From contig JACQYJ010000002.1 of the NCBI GenBank assembly GCA_016208525.1, positions 1 through 20,249 on the forward strand: DNA of 20,249 bases, given 5' to 3'. Shown here one piece after another: positions 1-7,199 of the stretch. Positions within the stretch are counted from its first letter, which is position 1. Each line of letters starts with the position of its first letter. Under the pieces are notes generated by a model, which saw only the letters and a list, made by a program, of their open reading frames with translations, was not told the DNA's origin and made no database searches. This stretch comes from Deltaproteobacteria bacterium (GTDB lineage: Bacteria; Desulfobacterota; JAENJC01). A program made the translations under genes and the position numbers.

Positions 1-735
1 GTATGCCAGCTTGCGGTTGAAATCACCCTCAGCCCTTGTTCGCGCCGCAAAGAGGCCGTATGTAACGGTCTGGGAGTACAGGTCGGCAAACTCATCATGG
101 GACAGGCCGCTTATCAGATATTTTCTGAATGCCTCGTAGAAGCCGAGAATGAAACCTTTCTTTCCGCTTGTTTCCTCCTTCAGCTCCTCTGAGACCACCT
201 CTTCCTTCAAAAACCTTGTCCTCTTGGCAAGTTCAACCGCGAGACTCCTGGCGTCATGGACTTTGGGAAGAGAAAAGGAAAAATATCTTTCGAGCAGTTT
301 AAAAAACTGTTCCTCATTTTCAACCGGCGGGACTGTCTTCACCTTGTGGAATATGGCGGGGCGTCCTATCTGAACCCTGTCAACAAGCTCTCCGTTTCGG
401 TAAAGACGGAACTCAAAGAAGTTTGTCAGTAGAAGGTTTGGGAATGTGCTGCGGTAGCGCTTTAACTGCTCCGAGGTCTCAATCTGATCAAGAAACTCGA
501 CCTTAGGGTCTTTGGCCTCGATGTAACCGACAATGTGCTGTCTACCGTCCCAAACCCTGAAATCAGGATTTCCGGCCGCGGTCTTTTTGGGAAGGGTGGT
601 TATCTGGACGTTCTTTTTGCCCTGATCCTGGGAGTAATCTTTTAAAAGCCCTTCCAGGGCGGAATAGAAACTCTCCTCCCTGGCGTCTCCGCGGCTTGAG
701 ATTTCATGAAGCTTTTTAAGGTAGGTCTTGAGCAA
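1..735 (-). CDS. Restriction-modification enzyme, N-terminal part (type ISP/IIG-like), partial
   Basis: The minus strand is open from the in-frame stop at 760-762 to the window edge, giving about 245 residues of a gene that continues to the left. The N-terminal region reads as a PD-(D/E)XK nuclease: a PDFRVW segment, then GYIEAK some ten residues later, then EQLKRY, matching the PD...ExK...QxxxY arrangement of nuclease domains fused to N6-adenine methyltransferases. The segment LLLTNFFEFRLYRNGE is typical of these large single-chain enzymes. Methyltransferase motifs would lie beyond the edge, so this is a family-level call. No in-frame ATG exists near the start. Two TTG codons are possible (735 and 741), and 735 has a GGAG about 9 nt upstream, so I chose it. 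Whether the full protein is intact cannot be seen. Confidence 0.75.
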   Translation of the reverse strand, partial: MLKTYLKKLHEISSRGDAREESFYSALEGLLKDYSQDQGKKNVQITTLPKKTAAGNPDFRVWDGRQHIVGYIEAKDPKVEFLDQIETSEQLKRYRSTFPNLLLTNFFEFRLYRNGELVDRVQIGRPAIFHKVKTVPPVENEEQFFKLLERYFSFSLPKVHDARSLAVELAKRTRFLKEEVVSEELKEETSGKKGFILGFYEAFRKYLISGLSHDEFADLYSQTVTYGLFAARTRAEGDFNRKLAY

Positions 736-741
736 AACCAA

Positions 742-941
742 GTTCTCCGCGCCTTTGGGTTAATAAATTAGCGGTAAACTATCATGATAGTGCAATAAGG
801 GCAAGCAGTTTATAATTTAGCGGGTGGAAAAAAGGGGGCGCTTGTTGCAGACATTTTTTAAGGTGGTACTTAAAAACTGCAAACCACAGGGCACAGAGAT
901 AAATTTTGAGTATAAGAACCTTTTAAAACCCTTTAAACAAG
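742..941. other. Intergenic stretch, no gene seen
   Basis: Apart from the palindrome at 778-791, I see no open frame with protein-like content. A short fragment at 879-901 (AAACCACAGGGCACAGAG) resembles the accacagag repeat family that follows at 942. Confidence 0.5.
776..804 (-). promoter_or_regulatory. Possible promoter with a 14-bp palindrome upstream of the restriction gene
   Basis: A perfect palindrome, ACTATCATGATAGT, lies at 778-791. On the minus strand it falls between a TTGCCC (804-799) and a weak TAGTTT (781-776) spaced 17 nt apart, about 40 nt upstream of the restriction gene start. A palindrome overlapping such a promoter could be an operator, as restriction-modification genes are often autoregulated. 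The -10 match is poor, so the promoter is tentative. Confidence 0.3.
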
Positions 942-1176
942 GAGCCTCTTGCAAAAGTCCTTAACCACAGAGGACACCGAGAAAAGATGAGAGGCACAGA
1001 GGACAAAATTATAATATTTAAGAAAAACCTCTGTGTTTCTCTGATTAATCTCTGTGAACTCTGTGGTTCAAATAGTTTTGCAGTGGTTCAAATAGTTTTG
1101 CAATTGCCTCCAAGGTTTTTCTTTTGGTATTAAGGGTTTCCTCAGTGTGCTCTGTGGTTCGATTGCAGGATTTAGG
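942..1176 (+). repeat. Interspersed palindromic repeat, accacagag family, copy A
   Basis: About 235 bp. The first unit opens with CTTGCAAAAGTCC and AACCACAGAG and closes with CTCTGTGGTTC and AGTTTTGCA, so the ends are inverted repeats of TTGCAAAA type and the body is an imperfect hairpin. A second shorter unit ends at CTCTGTGGTTCGATTGCAGG. Inside, a 20-nt stretch (GTGGTTCAAATAGTTTTGCA) is present twice in tandem around 1069-1101. A nearly identical copy in the opposite orientation is at 13290-13507, and a shorter one is at 18041-18183. Confidence 0.85.
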
Positions 1177-1198
1177 TTTGAATAGAACTTGGTATAAA

Positions 1199-1978
1199 TC
1201 ATTTTTTGGTATATCTCTCAAGGTTCTTAAGAACCTCCCCCACCTCTCCCCTTATCCTCTCATCCAGGTCATAAGGCGCCTTTCCATCTTTATCAGCCTG
1301 GATTATGGCGGGGTTGAAACTCATAAAACCTAAGACCTCAAATTCCGGCAGGCCGTTCTTGATCAACTCCATGTCTGATTCATTCTGCACCTTGTTCCCG
1401 ACGACACAGACATTTTTAATCTGCAGGTCTGCAGCAAGTTTCTTTATATGTTGGGCGGTCTGGATCGCCCGCTGGCCTGGCTCTACAACGACGATAAGGG
1501 CATCCATCCCTGCTGTGGAGCCCCTGCCAAGGTGCTCAAGGCCTGCCTCCATATCAAGGATGACTGCCTCGTCTCTCTTTACAATTAGATGGCGAAGAAG
1601 GTTCTTCAGGAATACATTCTCTGGACAGAAGCACCCGCCTCCCCCTTCAGGGATGCAACCCAGGATAAGGAGCTTTACACCGTTGTGGGATACTGAGAAT
1701 GTATCGGGTATGTCATCCACCTTGGGGTTGAGCTTGAAGACCCCTCCGAACTGTCCTTTCTTCGTCCCTGTCCTCTCCTCGACCAGCGGAGTCATCTCTG
1801 CCAGTGGAGTCACCCCTGCCAGTTTCTCCCTCGGAATCCCTACGGCAGAGCCGAGGTTTGAATCAGGGTCCGCGTCTATGGCCAGCACCTTCGTCCCCCT
1901 GGCTGCCAGTATCCTGGCCATGGTCCCTGCCAGGGTCGTCTTTCCAACGCCGCCTTTGCCTGTAACAGCTATCTTCAT
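1199..1978 (-). CDS. cooC: CooC-family nickel insertion ATPase
   Basis: This 259-residue P-loop ATPase belongs to the CooC/AcsF maturation family, which uses ATP hydrolysis to help load nickel into carbon monoxide dehydrogenase or acetyl-CoA synthase in the cytoplasm. Visible features are the deviant Walker A GKGGVGKTT at residues 7-15, ADPD at 36-39, the CFC pair (Cys116 and Cys118) that in CooC dimers holds a metal ion, and LDMEAGLEHLGRG at 141-153, a signature of this family. The length matches CooC (about 250-260). It starts with ATG after a GGAAGGA ribosome binding site. It diverges from the sprT-like gene and lies near a nickel uptake cluster on the same strand, which supports the nickel role. 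No CO dehydrogenase gene is in the window, so the client enzyme is inferred. Confidence 0.9.
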   Translation of the reverse strand: MKIAVTGKGGVGKTTLAGTMARILAARGTKVLAIDADPDSNLGSAVGIPREKLAGVTPLAEMTPLVEERTGTKKGQFGGVFKLNPKVDDIPDTFSVSHNGVKLLILGCIPEGGGGCFCPENVFLKNLLRHLIVKRDEAVILDMEAGLEHLGRGSTAGMDALIVVVEPGQRAIQTAQHIKKLAADLQIKNVCVVGNKVQNESDMELIKNGLPEFEVLGFMSFNPAIIQADKDGKAPYDLDERIRGEVGEVLKNLERYTKK

Positions 1979-2101
1979 CAGTCCTTCCAGCCTTTCCCCT
2001 TTATTACTTATAGATTATCACAAGTTCAAAAAAAAGTCAGCCCTAACATTAGCATATTATGATAACATGAAGAAATCTATGATAACTGAGAGACAAAGAC
2101 C

Positions 2102-2776
2102 TTGGAACAGTTGAATCTAAATTTTAGACATAATGAAAACTATCTGAAAAACCTCTTTGAGAAGGCAACAGGCAGAGAAATCTCGCTGACTCTGACAGAC
2201 AACTCCACCAGCATGCTTTCAGTGAAGTCGAAGGGTGAAACCCTATACGTAAGACTCAACAGGATATTCCTTGAGGCAGGAACAGAAGTTGTCGGCGAGG
2301 TGGCTGAATTCATAAAAAAGAGAAGGGGAAAGACGCCGCTCATCAGCGGTTTTATAAGGGAAAGGAGAGAGCATCTTAAAAAGAAAGCCCCAAGGAGATT
2401 GAATCTATGTACCAGTGGAAAATATTACGACCTACTGAATATTTTCGAATCAATCAATAGGGCCTATTTTGAAGGATTTGTATCCGCCACCATCACATGG
2501 GGTAAAGAAAGACCTCGTTACGCAGTCAGGAAAAGGACTCTGGGGAGTTACAGCAGCCACATTAATGCGATAAGGATAAACCCCGTCCTTGATAATCCGA
2601 GGGTCCCGGGATTTTACATCGAGTTCATTGTCTATCACGAGATGCTGCATGCCTATATCGGCGTGAAGAACAAAAACGGCAGGCGTTCCGCGCATTCAAA
2701 AGAGTTTAGAGAAGGTGAAAAGGTTTTTAAGGATTATGAAAAGGCTGTGGCATGGGAAAAAATAAACCGGATATGA
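2102..2776 (+). CDS. SprT-like zinc metalloprotease domain protein
   Basis: This 224-residue protein has a C-terminal SprT-like metalloprotease domain. HEMLH (His179, Glu180, His183) is the HExxH zinc site, and His198 in HSKEF is the likely third ligand, as in SprT/Spartan proteins. About 100 N-terminal residues precede it without a domain I recognise. SprT-like proteins in eukaryotes cleave DNA-protein crosslinks; the bacterial role is poorly defined, so the substrate is unknown. The start is TTG at 2102, with only a weak purine-rich stretch (GAGAGACAAAG) upstream. The nonamer TATGATAAC occurs twice 20 bp apart at 2058-2066 and 2078-2086, just upstream. The zinc-knuckle cysteines found in some family members are absent. 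Confidence 0.75.
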   Translation: MEQLNLNFRHNENYLKNLFEKATGREISLTLTDNSTSMLSVKSKGETLYVRLNRIFLEAGTEVVGEVAEFIKKRRGKTPLISGFIRERREHLKKKAPRRLNLCTSGKYYDLLNIFESINRAYFEGFVSATITWGKERPRYAVRKRTLGSYSSHINAIRINPVLDNPRVPGFYIEFIVYHEMLHAYIGVKNKNGRRSAHSKEFREGEKVFKDYEKAVAWEKINRI

Positions 2777-2798
2777 ACATAATTTTGGGGTGATCCGG

Positions 2799-2921
2799 CG
2801 GATGATAATAGTCGGGGTGCCGTATTCGGAAAAGAGGCAGATGACCCTCGATGAAATAACGGGCGGCAGCACTTATGGCGCCTCTACCATTGCAGGAGGG
2901 GATGGAAGCAGATTACAGTGA
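2799..2921 (+). pseudogene. wrbA: wrbA remnant (NAD(P)H:quinone oxidoreductase fragment)
   Basis: Codons from the ATG at 2802 read MIIVGVPYSEKRQM, then EITGGSTYGASTIAGGDGSR, and stop at 2919-2921. This matches the C-terminal third of WrbA, the tetrameric flavodoxin-like FMN quinone reductase, whose equivalent segment has the form GMVIVGxPYS...EITGGSPYGASTIAGGDGSR. Upstream the similarity stops at the end of the sprT-like gene, and downstream the usual C-terminal 25-30 residues are missing. The frame ends exactly where a palindromic repeat begins (2921). The FMN-binding N-terminal part is absent, so this is an inactive fragment left by deletion and repeat insertion. Confidence 0.85.
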
Positions 2922-3016
2922 AATCCCCCTTAATCTACCCTCCGGACATAAACCCCTTTTCCAAAGGGGGACTTTAAAGGTTCCCCTCTTTAGCAAAGAG
3001 GGGTTAGGGGAGATTT
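2921..3016. repeat. Palindromic repeat, aaatcccc...ggggattt family, copy 1
   Basis: The ends are inverted (AAATCCCCCTTAATC against GGTTAGGGGAGATTT). Two hairpins lie inside: CCCCTTTTCCAAAGGGG at about 2953-2969 and CCCCTCTTT-agc-AAAGAGGGG at about 2983-3003. A related copy is at 5296-5375. This REP-like element starts within the stop codon of the wrbA remnant. Confidence 0.8.
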
Positions 3017-3077
3017 GAAAGGTATTTTTCAGGTGAAACCCTCACGAGCCACAGGTTCACAAAGGTGCATGAAAATC

Positions 3078-3167
3078 AACCCCACCCTCACCTTAATCCT
3101 CTCTCTGAGAGAGAGGAAACTTTTTTGTTCCCTCCCCTTCAAGGGGAGGGTTAGGGTGGGGATGGGG
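3078..3167. repeat. Palindromic repeat, ccccaccctcacc family
   Basis: The left end AACCCCACCCTCACC is mirrored by GGGTTAGGGTGGGG at 3148-3161, with inner hairpins CTCTCTGAGAGAG and CCTCCCCTTCAAGGGGAGG. It occupies the gene-free stretch between the wrbA remnant and crcB together with the preceding element. I see no open frame there. Confidence 0.75.
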
Positions 3168-3272
3168 TATTTTCGGTTATTTATCTGAAAGAGGCGCTGA
3201 AATAGAACTATCTCGTGGGATTTTCAATGATTATTGGAGCGACATTCTTTATATTCAGGGAGTGGTAGGGCT

Positions 3273-3650
3273 ATGATGAATATAATGATTGTTGGAATCG
3301 GCGGGTTCCTGGGTTCTGTAAGCCGCTACCTGATCGGCGGGTTAGTCCAGGAGATGTTCCATACATACAGATTCCCTTACGGCACTCTGAGCGTGAATGT
3401 TATAGGTTGCTTCCTTATAGGCCTTTTTTACGGGCTTGGAGAGACAAAGGGATTACCGGCCCCGGAGGTCCGTCTTTTGATCGGGACTGGCTTTATCGGC
3501 GGATTCACCACGTTTTCAGCCTTTGGTTACGAGACAATGACCCTTACAAGGTTCGGAGAGCCGATGAGCGCCCTTGCCAACCTCCTCCTTCACCTCTTAA
3601 TAGGAATCGGCGCTGTATGGGCAGGGGATGCCATGTCCAGGATTTTCTAA
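3273..3650 (+). CDS. crcB: CrcB/Fluc fluoride channel
   Basis: This 125-residue integral membrane protein of the CrcB (Fluc) family forms a dual-topology dimer that exports fluoride. Four hydrophobic segments are visible. Family marks are the N-terminal GGFLGSVSRYLIG, NVIGCFLIG, and the signature GTGFIGGFTTFSAFGYE with the conserved phenylalanines and threonines lining the pore. The length is normal for the family. I place the start at ATG 3273 (a second ATG is at 3276), after AGGGAGTGGTAGGG. The frame stays open back to a TTG at 3234, but the added residues are not family-like. No fluoride riboswitch could be recognised upstream, where repeats fill the leader. Confidence 0.92.
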   Translation: MMNIMIVGIGGFLGSVSRYLIGGLVQEMFHTYRFPYGTLSVNVIGCFLIGLFYGLGETKGLPAPEVRLLIGTGFIGGFTTFSAFGYETMTLTRFGEPMSALANLLLHLLIGIGAVWAGDAMSRIF

Positions 3651-3699
3651 GCCGTCGTTCAAAATTAACCTGGACATCAGAATAGCGGGAACGGCATAA

Positions 3700-3750
3700 G
3701 GGGCCGTAAAGGCTTAACCAGAAAAGCACTCGTTATTTCTTAACGGCCCC
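3700..3750 (-). terminator. Inverted repeat after the nik operon
   Basis: GGGGCCGT at 3700-3707 pairs with ACGGCCCC at 3743-3750, directly downstream of the ATPase stop codon and overlapping it by one base. The loop is about 35 nt and there is no clear U-run, so termination is a guess. It could also serve crcB transcripts arriving from the other side. Confidence 0.35.
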
Positions 3751-4574
3751 TAAATCCTCTCCTTATGCTCGTGCGTCTCGGGATGGGGATGACAGTGGGT
3801 ATGGCAGTGTTTGTCAGCCTCTCCTTCATGGTCATGGGTGTGGAAATGGGTAAACCTGATTGAATGAGGCACCTCAAGGCCATGCTCCAGCATAAGGGCC
3901 TCATTCCCAAGGATTTCACTTATATTCCCGTCTGCAACAACGGCGCCCCTGTCCATCACAACCACTCTTTTACAAAGCTCCAACGCCATCTCCAGGTCGT
4001 GGGTGACTATTATCTGAGTTATATCAAACCCTTTCAGCAGGGTTATCAACTCCCTCCTGCTCCTTGGATCCAGGGAACTTGACGGTTCATCAAGTACCAG
4101 TATCGAAGGCGACATGGAAAGGACTGAGGCGATGCTAACCCTCCTCTTTTCACCGAAGCTGAGGCGATGGGGAAGGCGTTCCTCAAAGCCGCTTAATCCC
4201 ACCTCCTCCAGCGCCTCCCTGACCCTATCCTTGACCTCTTTTTCAGAAAACCCTAAATTTACAGGCCCAAAGGCCACGTCGTCAAATACCGTTGGGGAGA
4301 AAAGCTGGTGGTCGGGGTCCTGGAAAACTATCCCCACCTTCTGCCTGATCTTCGGCAGATTTCCCTTTTCCATGGTCATTCCCATGACAGTTATATGCCC
4401 GTCTCCGTTCAGGATGCCGTTAAGGTGCAGGATAAATGTAGATTTGCCTGCCCCATTCGGGCCTACTACGGCGACCCTTTCTCCCTGTGAAACAGATAAA
4501 TTAAGGTTATCTAGGGCCTTGTTTCCTATAGGGTAGAGGTAGGTAAGGTTCTTTATCTCTATAACAGTTTCCAC
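3750..4574 (-). CDS. nikO: Nickel/cobalt ECF transporter ATPase with His-rich tail
   Basis: This 274-residue ABC ATPase of the CbiO/NikO type powers the energy-coupling-factor transporter encoded by the two upstream genes. Visible motifs are Walker A GPNGAGKST (38-46), the Q-loop VFQDPDHQLF (83-92) typical of CbiO, signature LSFGE (138-142), Walker B ILVLDEP (158-164) and the switch histidine in IVTHD. The last 38 residues are unusual, with 12 histidines and two cysteines in HFHTHDH, HCHTHCHPHP and HEH patterns. This looks like a nickel- or cobalt-binding tail absent from ordinary CbiO proteins. The start is GTG at 4574, overlapping the end of nikQ by 16 nt, which implies translational coupling. 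The metal is called nickel from the NikM-NikN fusion and the CooC/CooT context; cobalt is not excluded. Confidence 0.88.
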   Translation of the reverse strand: METVIEIKNLTYLYPIGNKALDNLNLSVSQGERVAVVGPNGAGKSTFILHLNGILNGDGHITVMGMTMEKGNLPKIRQKVGIVFQDPDHQLFSPTVFDDVAFGPVNLGFSEKEVKDRVREALEEVGLSGFEERLPHRLSFGEKRRVSIASVLSMSPSILVLDEPSSSLDPRSRRELITLLKGFDITQIIVTHDLEMALELCKRVVVMDRGAVVADGNISEILGNEALMLEHGLEVPHSIRFTHFHTHDHEGEADKHCHTHCHPHPETHEHKERI

Positions 4575-5281
4575 GATATTAACCCCGCACTTAAAAGATA
4601 TATTACAGATATCGCAACAAATATAATATCTGCCCTTGTGATCGCCTGTATCCCCAGGGTCCTTATATTGCCTTCATACCCCCTGGCAACCATGGCAGAA
4701 TATACTCTGTCCCCCCGCTCGTAGCTGTGCAGGAAAAGAGTCCCGACGCTGTGGCCGATGGCCTTCCACTGCCACCGTTTACTGCCGCTAAAATTACGGG
4801 ACTCCCTCGCTATCTTTATGTGGCCGTATTCGTCTGCAATTATAAAGAGGTAACGGTATACGAAGAAAATCATTGATACGAGGATGGTTGGTAAATTCAG
4901 CCCTTCAAGACCTTTAAGGAGATTTGAAAACCTGGTTGTTGAGACAAGTATGATCACGGAAAGGACGGAAAAAAACGCCTTAAGAAAAGCCGCTACAGCC
5001 GCATGACTCCCTTTTGAAAATCCGAGCGCTAAGGATGCGAAAAGAAAAAAAGGAAGCGCGGGAAGCATCCTTCTCAGTAGGACCTTTGGAGAAAGTCTTG
5101 ATATGGCCGCAAGGAAGATAACATGCAGGGAAAAGGGTATTACCCTGAGCGGCCTGTCATTGACTGAAACGGCCATGATGACGACAAAGGCAAGCGTAAC
5201 GATGATCTTTCCCCTGGCATCGAGTCTCTGGTATGGGGCATCTATATTGCTGTAACTGTCTATGTATGTCGGGTCAAACAA
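4559..5281 (-). CDS. nikQ: Nickel/cobalt ECF transporter transmembrane subunit (EcfT type)
   Basis: This 240-residue CbiQ/NikQ protein is the membrane scaffold that couples the ATPase to the metal-binding component. It has several hydrophobic helices and the two Ala-Arg-containing coupling helices of EcfT proteins: ARESRNF at about residue 160 and AMVARGYEG at about 200. The N-terminal segment with YQRLDARGKI is typical of CbiQ. Translation starts at TTG (5281) with AAGGAG six bases upstream; no ATG is near. It lies between nikMN and nikO. A palindromic repeat fills the 92-bp gap to nikMN, so the operon has been invaded but apparently not broken. Confidence 0.88.
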   Translation of the reverse strand: MFDPTYIDSYSNIDAPYQRLDARGKIIVTLAFVVIMAVSVNDRPLRVIPFSLHVIFLAAISRLSPKVLLRRMLPALPFFLFASLALGFSKGSHAAVAAFLKAFFSVLSVIILVSTTRFSNLLKGLEGLNLPTILVSMIFFVYRYLFIIADEYGHIKIARESRNFSGSKRWQWKAIGHSVGTLFLHSYERGDRVYSAMVARGYEGNIRTLGIQAITRADIIFVAISVIYLLSAGLISWKLL

Positions 5282-5295
5282 ATTGCACTCCTTTG

Positions 5296-5375
5296 AAAAT
5301 CTCCCCTAACCCCTCTTTTTCAAAGAGGGGAATATTTTGCTCCCCCTTTAGCAAAGGGGGATAGAGGGGGATTTT
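5296..5375. repeat. Palindromic repeat, aaatcccc...ggggattt family, copy 2
   Basis: Ends AAAATCTCCCCTAACCCC and AGAGGGGGATTTT are inverted, with internal hairpins CCCCTCTTTTTCAAAGAGGGG-like (about 5310-5330) and CCCCCTTTAGCAAAGGGGG (about 5342-5360). It sits inside the nik operon and its last bases overlap the nikMN stop codon (5374-5376). In the transcript it would form strong hairpins that could lower or tune expression of the downstream genes. Confidence 0.82.
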
Positions 5376-6288
5376 ATCGATGCCTCCTGCGCAGCATCTT
5401 TATTATCATATACGCCAGGCCAAACGTCACCAATACCCCAACAACCCCAGCCATTGAAGTAGAAATCCCTCCGCTCAGGCCCGGTATCTGATAATCAGGA
5501 AGTGGGGATGTGACTTTGGGTGTCCCTCTTTCCAGGAATCCGAGGCTTTCCGCAACCCTCTCCAGCCCATCGGGAAATTCGGAGGCAAATGGAGCGATAA
5601 AGAGCGCCACCGACATGGAAACAGCTAATAATATCCAGGGAATCGGCCTCCGTTGGACCTTAACTGTCTGAACCCCGTAAAACACATCGACGCTTACCCC
5701 GCTTATCAACCCGAGGGCGGCAATGGTTATGGCGCCTTCGCCAATCCCTATTATTGCATGAACTCCGGTCATAGCAGGAAGGGAAACAGTTAGAGGAATT
5801 ACCCCTGAGATAGAAAGCTCGGCAGCCGCAATCCCTGCTGCTGTAACTACGGAAAGCCATGAGGCTGTAAATACTGCGAAATTAAGGTTCCCTGTTACAC
5901 TGTTCAGGCCTTTAAAAGTAAGGTAACCAAGGCCTGCGCCTACTATCCCCATGTTAAAGATATTTGCTCCGAGGGCAGTTATCCCTCCATCCTGGAAGAG
6001 CAAAGCCTGAATGATAAGGACTGTTGATATCATAAGAAGCGCGGCAAAAGGGCCCATAATAGTTGCTATCAATACCCCCCCCATGAGATGCCCGGAAGTG
6101 CCGCCGCCAATTGGAAAGTTCACCATCTGGGCCGCAAATACAAAGGCGGCAATGACCCCCATCAGAGGGACCTTCCTTTCATCAAGGTTCTTCGAGACCT
6201 TTTTTGACGCATAGGCAATGGCCGACGCCGAGACAGCTGTCAGCGGCGCCCAGACCTCTGGTTCAAGGAATCCATCTGGTATGTGCAT
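5374..6288 (-). CDS. nikMN: NikM-NikN fusion, substrate component of nickel ECF transporter
   Basis: This 304-residue membrane protein joins a CbiM/NikM domain to a C-terminal PDGLE (NikN) domain. The mature N-terminus MHIPDGFL places His2 at the metal site, and His67 in GGGTSGHLMGG is the second expected ligand, as in structurally known NikM. The C-terminal part carries SEFPDGLERVAESLGF at about 237-252, followed by a final transmembrane helix and a basic end. The PDGLE fusion is characteristic of predicted nickel rather than cobalt transporters, which use a separate CbiN. It starts with ATG after AGGAG, 97 nt downstream of the barrel gene. A pair of complementary GGATGAA and TTCATCC runs lies in that gap. 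Confidence 0.9.
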   Translation of the reverse strand: MHIPDGFLEPEVWAPLTAVSASAIAYASKKVSKNLDERKVPLMGVIAAFVFAAQMVNFPIGGGTSGHLMGGVLIATIMGPFAALLMISTVLIIQALLFQDGGITALGANIFNMGIVGAGLGYLTFKGLNSVTGNLNFAVFTASWLSVVTAAGIAAAELSISGVIPLTVSLPAMTGVHAIIGIGEGAITIAALGLISGVSVDVFYGVQTVKVQRRPIPWILLAVSMSVALFIAPFASEFPDGLERVAESLGFLERGTPKVTSPLPDYQIPGLSGGISTSMAGVVGVLVTFGLAYMIIKMLRRRHR

Positions 6289-6384
6289 AAAACTCTCCTA
6301 ATTATAAGGATGAAGGCTGAGGGCTGAAGGATGAAAAAACACCGCATCATTAAAATTCATCCCTCATCCTTTATCACTTAGCCT

Positions 6385-7137
6385 TTAAAAGGTTACCGAT
6401 ACCCCCACTGTTGTGCCCGTGTAAGGCGCTGAGTCGTTCAAGCCCCATCTGTAAGCGGCATCAACGACAAGGCTGTCTGAGACCTTATAGGTGAGGCCAG
6501 ATAGGGCAGACCTTGGATCTTCACTGGCAGCGCTGTCCTGATTGTGGCTCTGACTGAACTCGCATAGAAGATGGAGATCGTCTGAGGCAGCATAGTCGAG
6601 TGCAGCGCCATAGAAGGTTATCTCTCTGAGATTATTGTCCTTATTCTTGCCGATCCATGTATATCCGATCTGGGCGTGGCCTGTAAGTTGTCCAACGGTC
6701 TCAGATAGCGCCGCAACGATGGAATAGTCTTTATCTCCGCTTCCAAGCCCCCTGCCATAGTCTCCGTTGTCCATCTTCACAACCCCTTTCACAGCAAATG
6801 CCGGGCTTTCTGTCCCTCCAGGCACAAGGAGATACTTGGCCACTATCTTTATATCTCCTGTCCCTTCCTCCGAAGGGCGTGAAGCAGGTTTGTGATATAG
6901 ATATGGAATTTCCACAGAAAGCTCGAGGTTTTCGGTCAACCCGTATATGGAGACAAGCAAAAATATTTCCTCTTTGTCGCTATTCTTCCATTTGATGTTG
7001 TCCCAGCTTAACTCGGCCTGGGCAACGCCCTTTCCTGCGACCCCGGCGTCCTCTGTAGTTAGAGGCCTGTAGGCCGATGCGATTCCTGCCGTAAGAAACA
7101 CCAACACGCACGACAAAACAACTCCCTTTTTCAACAT
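6385..7137 (-). CDS. Predicted outer-membrane beta-barrel, MetA-pathway/transporter-like family
   Basis: This 250-residue exported protein has a clear signal peptide (KK, then a hydrophobic stretch, cleaved after GIASA at about residue 22). The mature chain begins with RPLTTEDAG and continues as alternating amphipathic strands ending in VGVSVTF, with a C-terminal phenylalanine typical of outer-membrane barrels. The RPLxTEDAG opening and the NLELSVEIPYLYHK segment resemble the family named after the phenol meta-pathway, whose members are poorly characterised. Here it is the first gene before nikMN in the same direction, so I infer it lets nickel or a nickel chelate across the outer membrane; the sequence alone does not show this. 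It has a strong AAGGAGG ribosome binding site. Confidence 0.75.
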   Translation of the reverse strand: MLKKGVVLSCVLVFLTAGIASAYRPLTTEDAGVAGKGVAQAELSWDNIKWKNSDKEEIFLLVSIYGLTENLELSVEIPYLYHKPASRPSEEGTGDIKIVAKYLLVPGGTESPAFAVKGVVKMDNGDYGRGLGSGDKDYSIVAALSETVGQLTGHAQIGYTWIGKNKDNNLREITFYGAALDYAASDDLHLLCEFSQSHNQDSAASEDPRSALSGLTYKVSDSLVVDAAYRWGLNDSAPYTGTTVGVSVTF

Positions 7138-7154
7138 GATTACCTCCTTGATTT

Positions 7155-7188
7155 TTTCTCTGTGTCCTCTGTGCTCTCCGTGGTTAAG
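7155..7188. repeat. Degenerate half of the accacagag repeat
   Basis: The stretch TTCTCTGTGTCCTCTGTGC continuing to TCTCCGTGGTTAAG resembles one arm of the family seen at 942, 13290 and 18041. It lies in the leader just upstream of the barrel gene's ribosome binding site. No second arm is present. Confidence 0.5.
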
Positions 7189-7199
7189 CCAATAAGAAG

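Noticed and set aside
1305..2114. Long plus-strand open frame of 269 codons opposite cooC
   Set aside because: It is antisense to a well-recognised gene, is rich in Ser/Pro/Thr as expected of a shadow frame, and has no family resemblance.
3166..3272. Possible fluoride riboswitch upstream of crcB (ggggatgggg)
   Set aside because: The G-rich run belongs to the end of a palindromic repeat, and I could not find the conserved pseudoknot or the downstream CUGAUGACUCC-like segment of the crcB motif.
3234..3272. Earlier TTG start for crcB
   Set aside because: The 13 added residues are polar and unlike CrcB N-termini; ATG 3273 has a better ribosome binding site.
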